Positions 35,484 to 43,312 of a DNA stretch of 64,000 nt are shown piece by piece. Position 1 is the stretch's first letter. Every line of letters begins with the position of its first letter. Position numbers and translations under genes: made by a program. A model generated the notes under the pieces. It was not told where the DNA came from and did no database searches. It worked only from the letters and a program-made list of their open reading frames with translations. Location of the stretch: NCBI GenBank assembly GCA_937959395.1, contig CALGLR010000011.1, positions 35,289 through 99,288 on the forward strand, written 5' to 3'. Source of the DNA: an uncultured Flavobacteriaceae bacterium. GTDB lineage: Bacteria; Bacteroidota; Bacteroidia; Flavobacteriales; Flavobacteriaceae.

Positions 35484-35768
35484 TTATAAATTTATATACA
35501 AATCTTTCCAGTCTGGATTTGTTTTTTCTATTAGTTCAATTTTCCAATCTCTATTCCATTTCTTCATTTGCTTTTCTCTTAATCTAGCATTCTCTTTTAT
35601 TTCCACTTCTTCAAAGTAAACGAGCTTGTCTAAATTATATCTTGCAGAAAAAGTATTTGGATGCACTTTATTTTTATGCTGATATATTCTCCGTTTTAAA
35701 TTTCCTGTTTCTCCTATTTATAAAACTCCGTTCTTCTTGTTCGTAATGATGTAAACGTAATGTTTCAA
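35484..35768 (-). pseudogene. GIY-YIG endonuclease gene with a nonsense codon in the YIG motif
   Basis: Starting from a TTG at 35768, the minus strand reads KHYVYIITNKKNGVL, then TAA (35718-35720), then IGETGNLKRRIYQHKN and a further 60 or so residues to the stop at 35484. Intact relatives have Tyr at the position of the stop (VLYIG), so one base change (TAT or TAC to TAA) accounts for it. The remaining frame is open and family-like. It is a GIY-YIG 'UPF0213/YhbQ-like' nuclease of about 95 residues, lying between paaZ and the hydratase-like gene. It is probably inactive unless read through. Confidence 0.85.
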
Positions 35769-35791
35769 ACTTTCAACTTCAATTTATAAGA

Positions 35792-35809
35792 CTCCCGATT
35801 TCTCGGGAG
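35792..35809 (-). terminator. Hairpin downstream of paaZ
   Basis: CTCCCGA-TTTC-TCGGGAG lies 20 bp after the paaZ stop. There is no clear U-run, so it could be an R2-type repeat, an attenuator or an RNA-stabilising hairpin. Confidence 0.45.
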
Positions 35810-35828
35810 CTTTGAACAGTTCAATTTG

Positions 35829-38327
35829 TTATAGCAAACCAAACTGTTCAAAATGATGATTCAAATGTTTACGCTCTAGTAAATACCACTCATATTTATT
35901 TAATGCTCCAAAAACAGGATTGTTATGAGTTGTTTTTGGGTTTTCTTTATAATAAGAGACATACTGCTCTCGAACTTCCAATAGTTTCGCCTTTGCCACT
36001 TCTAAACTATCATGTCTTAGAGTTTCGGTTTCACCTTTCTTCATTAAAGGCATTTGATGATTTTGAGGCATTTTCTCGTAGTTATAAAGTGTGTTATGCA
36101 CTTTTTCTAAATACTTTTCAGGAGTCGCTATTTCAAAATCTTGAAATTGCCCAGATGCAGTTCTATAACTTCCTTCCAAATGCTCTACCATATGCTGCGG
36201 CGTCATCATTCCCCATTTTGGTTTTGATTTTTCAGTTAAATCATTCAAACATTCTTGAATTTTTTCTGAAGTCATTTCAACAAACACCTCTTGTTTTTTC
36301 TGAACCATTGTTAATATGGTCGCAACTGCTACTAATTCATCTTCAGCATCAAAAACCTCAACAAACCATTTTACAATTCCGCTAGGGTGTTCGGCAGAAG
36401 ACACATCGCGATCTACTTTTTGCTTACACGTTAATCTTACATAAACCGTATCATTATGGTATAACGGACGTAAGAAACGACATTCCTCTAACCCATAATT
36501 AGCTGAAACAGGGCCTTTATTTGGATAAACGAACAATCCTGCTGCTGCAGAAATAATAAAATAACCATGAGCAGTTCGCTTTTCGAATATACTGCCGTCT
36601 AAAGAGGTAATATCTGTATGTGCATAAAAGTGATCCCAAGTGACATTAGCAAAATTGATAATATCTGTATCTGTGAATGTACGTTTATGCGTTTTTAAAG
36701 ACATTCCTGGTTGAATATCTTCCCAATGGTATTTAAAAGGGTGTTGTGCTGCTTCTTTATATTTAGCATTCGCTTGATAAATGCCTGTAATTTCTGTAAT
36801 TGTTGTTGGTGAACCTTGAATTGCTGTGCGTTGTAAATAATGTTTTATTCCTCGCATGCCTCCCATTTCTTCACCGCCTCCTGCACGACCTGGACCACCG
36901 TGTACTAAACTTGGTAATGGCGAACCATGTCCTGTGCTCTCTTTAGCACTTTCTCTATTAAGCACTAATATTCTTCCATGATGACTTGCTGCATTTATAA
37001 CATAGTCCTTTGCAATAGCATCACTATTCGTTGCTATAGAAGATACTAACGACCCTTTACCCATTTGAGCTAAAGTTATTGCTTCTTCTAAATTCTTATA
37101 AGGCATTATGGTACTTACTGGACCAAATGCTTCTCGTTCATGAATAATTGTACTTTTAAACGGATGATCTGCTCTTAATAAAATAGGGCTTATAAACGCT
37201 CCTTTTTTAGCATCTGCTCCTATGGTTTCTATTTTATCTAAACTACCATAAACAATTTGAGCTTCCTTAGCTAAATCGGTTACCGAATTTCTTACCGCCT
37301 CTACTTGTTGCTTACTTACTAAAGCTCCCATTCTCACTTCTTTTAATCGTGGATCTCCAATAGTGACTTTATCTAAGGCTTTTCCTAAAGCAATCTGTAC
37401 ATCTTCTACTAAATTCTCAGGAACTATAATACGACGAATTGCCGTACATTTTTGTCCGGCTTTCACCGTCATTTCTTTTCTAACTTCTTTTATAAATAAA
37501 TCAAATTCTGGTGTTCCAGGAACTGCATCTTCACCTAAAATAGATGCATTTAAAGAATCAGCTTCCATAGTAAAAGGTACTGCTTCATTAATAATTCTTG
37601 GATGCGCTTTTAATAATCGTCCTGTTGTTGCAGACCCAGTAAAAGTAACCACATCTTGAGATTCTACAGTATCTAAAATAGTTCTAACGGTTCCATTAAT
37701 AATTTGTAATGCACCTTCTGGTAAAATTCCAGAATTTATAATTTCTCTGGCAACTGCTTCCGCTAAATAAGAGGATGAAGGTGCTGGAAGTACTACAGCT
37801 GGCATTCCTGCCATCCAATTTACTGCGCACTTTTCTAACATTCCCCAAACTGGAAAATTAAAAGCGTTAATATGTACTGCAACTCCTTTTTTTGGCACCA
37901 TAATATGATGTGCCATAAAACGACCACCTCGAGATAGATCAATAGCGTCTCCTTCTACGTGATACGGCTGATTTGGAAATAACTTTCTAAGCGATGCATT
38001 CGCAAATAAATTTCCAAACCCACCTTCTATATCTATCCAACTGTCTACTTTTGTAGCTCCAGTTCTATAGCTCATTTCGTAAAAATCAGCCTTGCGTTTA
38101 TTAAGATACATGGCTAAACTTTTAAGCATATTCCCACGTTCTTGAAATGTCATTTTACGAAGAACGGCTCCTCCTTTAGTTCTTCCATAGTTCAAAATTT
38201 CTGGAATATCCAAACCTTCAGTGGCAACACTAGTAAAGGCTTCACCAGTTATTGCATCATAAACAGGAATTCCTTCTTCTTTTCCTTCTGTCCATTGTCC
38301 TGTAACGTAGTGTTGTATTTTTTTCAT
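35829..38327 (-). CDS. paaZ: PaaZ bifunctional ring-opening enzyme fused to a DUF1569-like domain
   Basis: 832 residues against about 681 for E. coli PaaZ. The aldehyde dehydrogenase domain (1 to about 520) has E255 in PFTMEADSLN and C294 in AGQKCTAIRR. The MaoC-type (R)-hydratase domain (about 545-680) has the DHFYAHTD catalytic motif. Together these hydrolyse oxepin-CoA and oxidise the resulting semialdehyde. A further 148 residues begin at M685 and match the stand-alone DUF1569 protein at 9034-9477 (147 residues): KPKWGMMTPQHMVEHLE, NNPVFGALNKYEWY and the C-terminal KHLNHHFEQFG. An R2 hairpin lies 6 nt before the ATG. Confidence 0.95.
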   Translation of the reverse strand: MKKIQHYVTGQWTEGKEEGIPVYDAITGEAFTSVATEGLDIPEILNYGRTKGGAVLRKMTFQERGNMLKSLAMYLNKRKADFYEMSYRTGATKVDSWIDIEGGFGNLFANASLRKLFPNQPYHVEGDAIDLSRGGRFMAHHIMVPKKGVAVHINAFNFPVWGMLEKCAVNWMAGMPAVVLPAPSSSYLAEAVAREIINSGILPEGALQIINGTVRTILDTVESQDVVTFTGSATTGRLLKAHPRIINEAVPFTMEADSLNASILGEDAVPGTPEFDLFIKEVRKEMTVKAGQKCTAIRRIIVPENLVEDVQIALGKALDKVTIGDPRLKEVRMGALVSKQQVEAVRNSVTDLAKEAQIVYGSLDKIETIGADAKKGAFISPILLRADHPFKSTIIHEREAFGPVSTIMPYKNLEEAITLAQMGKGSLVSSIATNSDAIAKDYVINAASHHGRILVLNRESAKESTGHGSPLPSLVHGGPGRAGGGEEMGGMRGIKHYLQRTAIQGSPTTITEITGIYQANAKYKEAAQHPFKYHWEDIQPGMSLKTHKRTFTDTDIINFANVTWDHFYAHTDITSLDGSIFEKRTAHGYFIISAAAGLFVYPNKGPVSANYGLEECRFLRPLYHNDTVYVRLTCKQKVDRDVSSAEHPSGIVKWFVEVFDAEDELVAVATILTMVQKKQEVFVEMTSEKIQECLNDLTEKSKPKWGMMTPQHMVEHLEGSYRTASGQFQDFEIATPEKYLEKVHNTLYNYEKMPQNHQMPLMKKGETETLRHDSLEVAKAKLLEVREQYVSYYKENPKTTHNNPVFGALNKYEWYLLERKHLNHHFEQFGLL

Positions 38328-38333
38328 CTTAAA

Positions 38334-38353
38334 TGCCCGCGCAGGCGGGTATC
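38334..38353. repeat. R2 hairpin 6 nt before the paaZ start codon
   Basis: + strand TGCCCGC-GCAG-GCGGGTATC. In the gene direction GATACCCGC ... GCGGGCA precedes TTTAAG-ATG. The stem is 7 bp and GC-rich. Confidence 0.8.
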
Positions 38354-38434
38354 TTTTTAATTAAACTTAAATTATAATAGTGTTTACCACTCTTGATTTG
38401 TTTACTAATTACAGATTTTAGTTTACAATCACGA

Positions 38435-38455
38435 GATTCCCGCCTCCGCGGGAAC
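38435..38455. repeat. R2-type hairpin after the SDR gene
   Basis: ATTCCCGC-CTC-CGCGGGAACT lies 5-25 bp past the SDR stop codon, in the 132-bp gap before paaZ. It is a GC-rich stem in AT-rich DNA. Confidence 0.7.
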
Positions 38456-38459
38456 TTTA

Positions 38460-39062
38460 TTACCCAAATATTCTTATAATTCTACCTGTAATTTTTCCTT
38501 CAATACATTTCACATAACCATCGACAATCTTTTTCATTGGTACGGGTGTATTTCCAGGGAAATAATCCTTGTACTTTTCATAAGAATCCTCAACTAAATC
38601 AGAACAAACCACATTAATTCTTGCTCCGTTTTCTAATTCTAAGGCTACGGCTTTAGTAAAACTATGAATGGCACCATTTACCATTGCAGCACTAGTGGTC
38701 ATGTCTACAGGATCATCTGCGAGGATACCTGTTGATAACGTAATAGAACCTCCTGGGTTTAAATAGTCTTTTCCTATTCGAACCACATTAACCTGTCCCA
38801 TTAGTTTACTTTTAATACCGATGTAGAAATCGTCTTCACTTAGGTTATTAAATTTATCCCATTTCGCATCTCCAGCAATAGTAACAATAATATCTACTTT
38901 CCCTACTTTTTCAAACATTGATTTTATAGAGCTTGAATCTGAAAAATCTACAGTAACATCCCCAGAAGTTCTTCCAGCAGTTATAACTTCATGTTTTTCT
39001 GATAACCTCTCGGTTACTTTTCTTCCTATTGTGCCTTTACCTCCTATTACTAGTATTTTCAT
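38460..39062 (-). CDS. Short-chain dehydrogenase/reductase
   Basis: 200 residues. The Rossmann glycine motif is GGKGTIGRKV (7-16), DVTVDFSDSS marks the second strand, and TIAGDAKWDKF stands where the usual NxAG is. The active-site Ser/Tyr region is weak (GSITLSTGILADDP, without a clear YxxxK), so this is an atypical SDR of the NmrA/short 200-residue class. It probably uses NADP. Its place between paaJ/toxin genes and paaZ suggests co-transcription with the paa genes, but it is not a known paa enzyme. A GC-rich hairpin lies 8 nt before the start. Confidence 0.82.
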   Translation of the reverse strand: MKILVIGGKGTIGRKVTERLSEKHEVITAGRTSGDVTVDFSDSSSIKSMFEKVGKVDIIVTIAGDAKWDKFNNLSEDDFYIGIKSKLMGQVNVVRIGKDYLNPGGSITLSTGILADDPVDMTTSAAMVNGAIHSFTKAVALELENGARINVVCSDLVEDSYEKYKDYFPGNTPVPMKKIVDGYVKCIEGKITGRIIRIFG

Positions 39063-39070
39063 GGTTTTTA

Positions 39071-39102
39071 TGCCCGCGCCCCGAAGTTTCGGGACGGGTA
39101 TC
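39071..39102. repeat. R2 hairpin 8 nt before the SDR start codon
   Basis: + strand TGCCCGCGCC...GGGACGGGTATC with an additional inner hairpin CCCGAA-GT-TTCGGG. It is a compound R2-type element in the SDR leader. Confidence 0.75.
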
Positions 39103-39125
39103 TTTTTTTAGTTAAACTTATTTTT

Positions 39126-39458
39126 TTAATATTTTAAAATATCATTCAAAGTCTCTTTTATCATTTGAATATTCTCTCCGGAAATAGTTCCAATTTTTTT
39201 ATCCAATCTTTTTTTTGAAACCGATCTAATATGAAAAGTTAAAATTTCAGATTTTTTATCTAAACCATTTTCTTTTGATGGATTTAGAATCACATTTCCC
39301 TTATAATTTTTAATTTTCGTAGTTAAAGGACAAACAATAACAACCTCCAAATATTTATTAAGAAGGTTTCCACTAATAATGACTGCTGGACGTCTTCCTC
39401 CTTGTTCTCTACCTTTTATTGGATCGAGATACAATTCCCATAATTCACCCTGCTTCAT
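39126..39458 (-). CDS. MazF/PemK-family toxin (mRNA interferase)
   Basis: 110 residues. MKQGELWELYLDPIKGREQGGRRPAVIIS is the MazF N-terminal signature (residues 1-29; key motif GxExGGRRPAVIIS). VVIVCPLTTKIKNYKGNVIL and LTFHIRSVSKKRL complete the fold. The family cleaves RNA at short sequences. Its start overlaps the antitoxin stop by 4 bp, as in many toxin-antitoxin pairs. The pair sits inside the paa cluster, between paaJ and the SDR gene, and probably has its own promoter at 39699-39723. Confidence 0.9.
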   Translation of the reverse strand: MKQGELWELYLDPIKGREQGGRRPAVIISGNLLNKYLEVVIVCPLTTKIKNYKGNVILNPSKENGLDKKSEILTFHIRSVSKKRLDKKIGTISGENIQMIKETLNDILKY

Positions 39459-39697
39459 AAATCAGTGTCTTCTAAATCTTTTAAATAGTAAGACATTCCT
39501 TCTTCTGCCACTTTCATAATATCTTGGTCTTCTCCTGCTTTTTTGTATGATTTAGCATATTCAGCACGCTTTAATTGATCTAAATAAATCGCTAGTGCTT
39601 TCTCTATTATCTTATTTTTTGCTACACCATATTCTTTAGCAATTTCTCCTAACCTATTGAATAAATCATCTGGTAATGTAGATGTAAATGTTTTCAT
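39455..39697 (-). CDS. Ribbon-helix-helix antitoxin
   Basis: 80 residues. An N-terminal ribbon-helix-helix DNA-binding domain (MKTFTSTLPDDLFNRLGEIA, then KNKIIEKALAIYLDQLKR) is followed by a short acidic, flexible tail (EDQDIMKVAEEG...LEDTDL) that would bind the toxin. It is expected to repress its own promoter. The start is 2 bp from the inverted repeat at 39699-39723. Confidence 0.88.
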   Translation of the reverse strand: MKTFTSTLPDDLFNRLGEIAKEYGVAKNKIIEKALAIYLDQLKRAEYAKSYKKAGEDQDIMKVAEEGMSYYLKDLEDTDL

Positions 39698-39698
39698 A

Positions 39699-39723
39699 TT
39701 ATATTTATATAATACAAATATAA
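39699..39723 (-). promoter_or_regulatory. Promoter and candidate autoregulatory operator of the toxin-antitoxin pair
   Basis: Inverted repeat TTATATTT (39699-39706) and AAATATAA (39716-39723). The minus strand reads TATATTTG (39722 to 39715), a TAnnTTTG -7 box, inside it. Operators overlapping the promoter are normal for ribbon-helix-helix antitoxins. Confidence 0.55.
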
Positions 39724-39792
39724 TATATATTTATGATATTTAATTATTTTTACGATTTTCTCATCTTGTAATGCCTAATCTTTGTCTTAAAG

Positions 39793-39812
39793 ATTCCTGC
39801 CTACGCAGGAAT
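39793..39812. repeat. R2-type palindrome containing the paaJ stop codon
   Basis: ATTCCTGC-CTAC-GCAGGAAT. In the paaJ frame it encodes the last residues (Ile-Pro-Ala) and the TAG stop (39801-39803). Confidence 0.8.
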
Positions 39813-41012
39813 GCGTTCTATAATTGCAGCATAACCCTGCCCAACTCCAATACACATAGTTACTAAGGCATATCTTTTTCCTTGCTCTTGAAGCTCTAAA
39901 GCTGCAGAATACGTAATTCTAGCTCCTGTAACTCCTAGAGGATGTCCAATTGCTACAGAACCTCCATTTGGGTTTAATCTTGGATCATTATCAGCCAAAC
40001 CCCATGCTCTAGTGCACGCTAATGCTTGTGCAGCAAAAGCTTCATTAAGCTCAATTACATCCATATCATCCATAGTTAGGCCCGCTTTTTTCAATGCTTT
40101 ATTTGATGCTTCTACTGGACCTATACCCATTATTCTAGGCTCTACACCAACAACTGCAGAGCTTACTATTCTTGCTATTGGTTTTAAGTTATATTTTTTC
40201 ACTGCTGCTTCAGAGGCTATAATTGTTGCTGCTGCACCATCATTTAAACCTGATGAATTCCCTGCTGTTACACTTCCTCCTTCTTTTTTAAATGCTGCTC
40301 TTAATTTACCTAAGACTTCTAAAGAACTATTAGGTTTTATAAATTCATCTTTTGAAAACTGTATCGGGTCTTTTTTACGTTGCGGAATGGCTACTGTTAC
40401 AATTTCTTTTGCTAAACGACCATTTTCTTGTGCTTTAGCAGCTTTCATTTGGCTCCAATACGCAAATTGATCTTGATCTTCTCTGGAGATCTTATATTTT
40501 TCTACTAAGTTTTCTGCAGTATTACCCATACCATCTGTACCATAAAGTTCTTTCATTCTAGGGTTAATAAAACGCCACCCGAAAGTAGAATCATACATTT
40601 TAGAGTCACCTCCAAATGCTGTCGACGGTTTTGCCATTACGTATGGTCCTCTTGTCATATTTTCGACACCTCCAGAAATAAAGAGATCACCATCTCCTGC
40701 TTTTATAGCACGATTAGCGTGAATAATTGCTGATAATCCAGAACTACATAAACGATTTACTGTTTCTCCAGGAACGGTGAAAGGCAATCCGGCTAATAAT
40801 GAAGACATACGCGCCACATTACGATTATCTTCCCCTGCTTGATTTGCACAGCCCATAATCACATCGTCGTAAGCTTCTTTTGGAATATTTGGATTACGTT
40901 TTACGATTTCGCGTATCACTATTGCCCCTAAATCGTCTGTTCTCACAGCCGATAATGTTCCTTTGTAATTTCCTATTGGCGTTCTAATACCATCTATTAT
41001 ATATGCTTCCAT
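39801..41012 (-). CDS. paaJ: 3-oxoadipyl-CoA thiolase (PaaJ/PcaF)
   Basis: 403 residues of the thiolase family. The nucleophilic Cys is C89 in VNRLCSSGLSAI. The C-terminal active-site stretches are NEAFAAQALAC, GGSVAIGHPLGVTGARI and the CIGVGQG loop. It cleaves 3-oxoadipyl-CoA to acetyl-CoA and succinyl-CoA, the last step of phenylacetate breakdown. The last three codons and the stop are provided by an R2 palindrome (39793-39812). The start MEAYIIDGIRTPIG is typical. It lies downstream of paaI with a 172-bp gap containing R8-type repeats. Confidence 0.95.
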   Translation of the reverse strand: MEAYIIDGIRTPIGNYKGTLSAVRTDDLGAIVIREIVKRNPNIPKEAYDDVIMGCANQAGEDNRNVARMSSLLAGLPFTVPGETVNRLCSSGLSAIIHANRAIKAGDGDLFISGGVENMTRGPYVMAKPSTAFGGDSKMYDSTFGWRFINPRMKELYGTDGMGNTAENLVEKYKISREDQDQFAYWSQMKAAKAQENGRLAKEIVTVAIPQRKKDPIQFSKDEFIKPNSSLEVLGKLRAAFKKEGGSVTAGNSSGLNDGAAATIIASEAAVKKYNLKPIARIVSSAVVGVEPRIMGIGPVEASNKALKKAGLTMDDMDVIELNEAFAAQALACTRAWGLADNDPRLNPNGGSVAIGHPLGVTGARITYSAALELQEQGKRYALVTMCIGVGQGYAAIIERIPA

Positions 41013-41021
41013 AATTTGATT

Positions 41022-41179
41022 TAAGATTGATAATTAACGATTTTTGATTTTTGAAGCACTAATTCATTCATAAATCTCAAACCTCTAATTTCAAGTCCTT
41101 ATTAATTACTTTGTTTTTTTATTATTTAAAAAATTAACTCAATTCTGCAATCAACAATCGTTAATCTTAAATCGTTAAT
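41022..41179. repeat. R8-type short repeats in the paaI-paaJ gap
   Basis: Two copies of AT-rich words such as GATAATTAACGATTTTTGA (about 41030-41048) and CAATCAACAATCGTTAATC (about 41147-41165). Similar words recur at 42826-42866 (inside paaH), 43270-43312 and 44725-44760. They are probably a dispersed repeat with little structure. Limits are approximate. Confidence 0.5.
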
Positions 41180-41184
41180 TCTTT

Positions 41185-41592
41185 TTACTCTTCCCAATCT
41201 TTTTGCGTGCGATAAACTACACCTTTAAAAAGCGCAACTAATTCATCTCCTCGTTTTACTTCAATGATATTAAACCCTAATTTTTTATTTACTTTCTCTA
41301 TTACCGATTCTGCAACTAAATAATCACCTTCATTTAATGCTTCGATATGATTAATTGAGGTTTCTATAGATACTGCGTATTTTCCATGAGTATTCGCAGA
41401 AAAACCAAATGCTGTATCTGCTAATGAATAACTAATACCGCCGTGCGCTTTGCCCATACTGTTAAGCATGTCTTTTCTAATAGTCATCGCCACTTTACAA
41501 CGTCCTATCGCACATTCTAAAATTTCTATTCCCAGCCATGTGCTGTAAGCATCTTGTGACAACATTTTATGTGGGATAAGTTCTCCTTTCAA
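41185..41592 (-). CDS. paaI: PaaI-type hotdog-fold thioesterase
   Basis: 135 residues. The hotdog thioesterase core includes LNSMGKAHGGISYSLADTAFGFSAN (active-site Asp in LADTA, with HGG before it). It hydrolyses ring-hydroxylated phenylacetyl-CoA and related dead-end thioesters, releasing CoA. It is expected to be a cytosolic tetramer. It lies between paaH and paaJ as in many paa operons, and the leader contains an R4 repeat (41611-41638). Confidence 0.92.
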   Translation of the reverse strand: MKGELIPHKMLSQDAYSTWLGIEILECAIGRCKVAMTIRKDMLNSMGKAHGGISYSLADTAFGFSANTHGKYAVSIETSINHIEALNEGDYLVAESVIEKVNKKLGFNIIEVKRGDELVALFKGVVYRTQKDWEE

Positions 41593-41610
41593 TTTATAAT
41601 TTTCTTTTTA

Positions 41611-41638
41611 AGACTCTTCGACTTCGCTCAGAGTGACA
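41611..41638. repeat. Dispersed repeat R4 in the paaI leader
   Basis: CTTCGACTTCGCTCAGAGTG core with flanks AGACT... and ...GACA. It is nearly identical to the copy inside paaH (41923-41950), 300 bp away. It lies between the paaH stop and the paaI start. Confidence 0.8.
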
Positions 41639-41646
41639 ATTAGTTT

Positions 41647-42870
41647 TTAATTAAAAAATGTTTTGTTTTCACGATTCATTTTACGCAATAAAGGACTACA
41701 GCGGTATCTGTCTTCATGATATTCGCTATATAAATCATCCAATTTGTTAACACACCAATCTATACCTTTTTCGTCTGCCCAAGCTAATAAACCTTTCGGA
41801 TAATTAACGCCTTTTGTCATGGCATTATCTATATCTTCTGCCGAAGCAATATTTAAAAACAGTGCATCTGCTGCTTCATTAATTAACATGACTAGTACGC
41901 GATTGAAAATTTGTTCTTTCAAAGACTCTTCGACTGCGCTCAGAGTGACAGTTGTACTTTCGACTTTCTTTCCGTTATCATCATAATCATAATAGCCTTT
42001 TCCAGATTTTCGTCCTAAATAACCCGCTTCCGAAAAACGTTTTTGTGTAAATGCTGGTTTGTATCTCGGATCAAAATAAAACGCTGTAAATACAGTTTCG
42101 GTTACGGTGTAATTTACATCATTGCCTATAAAATCCATAAGTTCAAATGGCCCCATTCGAAAACCACCTAAGGTTTTTAAACTCCAGTCTATTGTTGCAA
42201 AATCGGCAATACCTTCTTCATAAATTCTTAATGATTCACCATAAAAAGGTCTTGCCACTCTATTTACAATAAAACCAGGTGTGTCTTTAGCTACTGCGAC
42301 TATTTTTTTCCAATCTGAAATGGTTTTAATCGATTGTTCTAATACCGCTTCTGAAGTTTGAATCGCTGGAATCACCTCTACTAATTTCATTAGAGGTGCT
42401 GGATTAAAAAAATGAATTCCAATACAACGTTCCGGTCTTTTAAGCGAGGCTGCAATTGATGCTATTGATAAACTAGACGTATTTGAAGCAATAATGCAAT
42501 CGTTAGCTACGTAACTTTCTAATTCTGAAAACACTTTCTTTTTAATATCAAGGTTTTCAATAATAGCTTCAATAGTTAAGTTTGAATCTGATAATTCTTT
42601 TAAAGTATTTACATAAGAAATATTACCTTGAATTCTTAGCTTTTCAACGCTATCTATTCTCCCTTTTTCTATTAAACGGTTTAATATTTTTTCTAGAGCA
42701 GCTTTTGCTTTATCCAGTGCTTTTTGATTGGTATCGTATAATTTCACTTTACAACCAGAAGTCGCTGCAACTTGTGCTATACCGCTTCCCATTGTTCCGC
42801 CTCCTATGATTCCTACTCTAGAGATTGGAGATTGTTGATTTACGATTTTGGATTGTTGATTTTCACTCAT
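41647..42870 (-). CDS. paaH: 3-hydroxyadipyl-CoA dehydrogenase (PaaH), with two repeat-derived segments
   Basis: 407 residues. The NAD-binding Rossmann motif GIIGGGTMGSGIAQ is at about 20-33. The catalytic His is in IGIHFFNPAPLMKLVEV and the C-terminal 3HCDH domains contain GFIVNRVARPFYGE and GRKSGKGYYDYDD. It oxidises 3-hydroxyadipyl-CoA to the 3-oxo thioester. The N-terminal 17 residues (MSENQQSKIVNQQSPIS) are a translation of R8-type repeat DNA, and residues 307-318 (TVTLSAVEESLK) are encoded by an R4 repeat. Both insertions keep the frame. No ATG closer to the Rossmann motif exists. Confidence 0.94.
   Translation of the reverse strand: MSENQQSKIVNQQSPISRVGIIGGGTMGSGIAQVAATSGCKVKLYDTNQKALDKAKAALEKILNRLIEKGRIDSVEKLRIQGNISYVNTLKELSDSNLTIEAIIENLDIKKKVFSELESYVANDCIIASNTSSLSIASIAASLKRPERCIGIHFFNPAPLMKLVEVIPAIQTSEAVLEQSIKTISDWKKIVAVAKDTPGFIVNRVARPFYGESLRIYEEGIADFATIDWSLKTLGGFRMGPFELMDFIGNDVNYTVTETVFTAFYFDPRYKPAFTQKRFSEAGYLGRKSGKGYYDYDDNGKKVESTTVTLSAVEESLKEQIFNRVLVMLINEAADALFLNIASAEDIDNAMTKGVNYPKGLLAWADEKGIDWCVNKLDDLYSEYHEDRYRCSPLLRKMNRENKTFFN
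41923..41950. repeat. Dispersed repeat R4 inside paaH
   Basis: CTTCGACTGCGCTCAGAGTG core, in frame, encoding about ten residues (VTLSAVEESL) at a surface-likely position after GKGYYDYDDNGKKVES. A near copy lies 300 bp downstream in the operon (41611-41638). Confidence 0.8.
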
Positions 42871-42892
42871 ATCTAATATTCAAAATATATTA

Positions 42893-43255
42893 TTAAGCTG
42901 TCAGCTTATTTGAAGCTGTTTTAATACTTGATACAAATATTGAAATTAGCTCATTATTTTCTTTCGATAATTTTTCTAATAAATCTAGATCAGAAATTAA
43001 AATTGCACCTTTCATAATTTTTAAATTTATGAAGGATTCTCTTAATTCTTTTAAACATATTTTCATTTTATGAAGAAAATCGCGATTAGATTCTCCTCCT
43101 CTTGCTTCTCCATAATTTAAAGCTGAAGACGTTGCAGATCTCATTAACTGTTTTGCTAAATGTTCAGAAGCAAAAGATTTATCTGTTTTTTTACATAACA
43201 AAATAACATCAATTGAAAATTGAATTAATCGTTCTTCTAATTGATTAGGCTTCAT
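42893..43255 (-). CDS. Four-helix-bundle protein, S23/IVP type
   Basis: 120 residues. It shows the four-helix-bundle pattern of the 23S-rRNA intervening-sequence protein family: LIQFSIDVILLCKKTD, AKQLMRSATSSALNYGEARGGES, FLHKMKICLKELRESF and SKENNELISIF. In flavobacteria such genes also occur freely, with no link to rRNA, and none is present here. It sits between paaG and paaH in the same orientation, and its function is unknown. It looks like an insertion into the paa cluster. Confidence 0.85.
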   Translation of the reverse strand: MKPNQLEERLIQFSIDVILLCKKTDKSFASEHLAKQLMRSATSSALNYGEARGGESNRDFLHKMKICLKELRESFINLKIMKGAILISDLDLLEKLSKENNELISIFVSSIKTASNKLTA

Positions 43256-43312
43256 ATTTGTTCTGTATTAAATTCAAAAATCATCAATCCACAATCTTAA
43301 ATCGTTAATCAA

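Noticed and set aside
38460..39062. The SDR gene as a missing paa enzyme
   Set aside because: No step of the known phenylacetyl-CoA pathway needs an SDR and the protein lacks a clear YxxxK active site; only its position links it to the cluster.
42893..43255. S23-type protein as evidence for an rRNA operon
   Set aside because: The family was first seen in 23S rRNA intervening sequences, but no rRNA sequence surrounds this gene.
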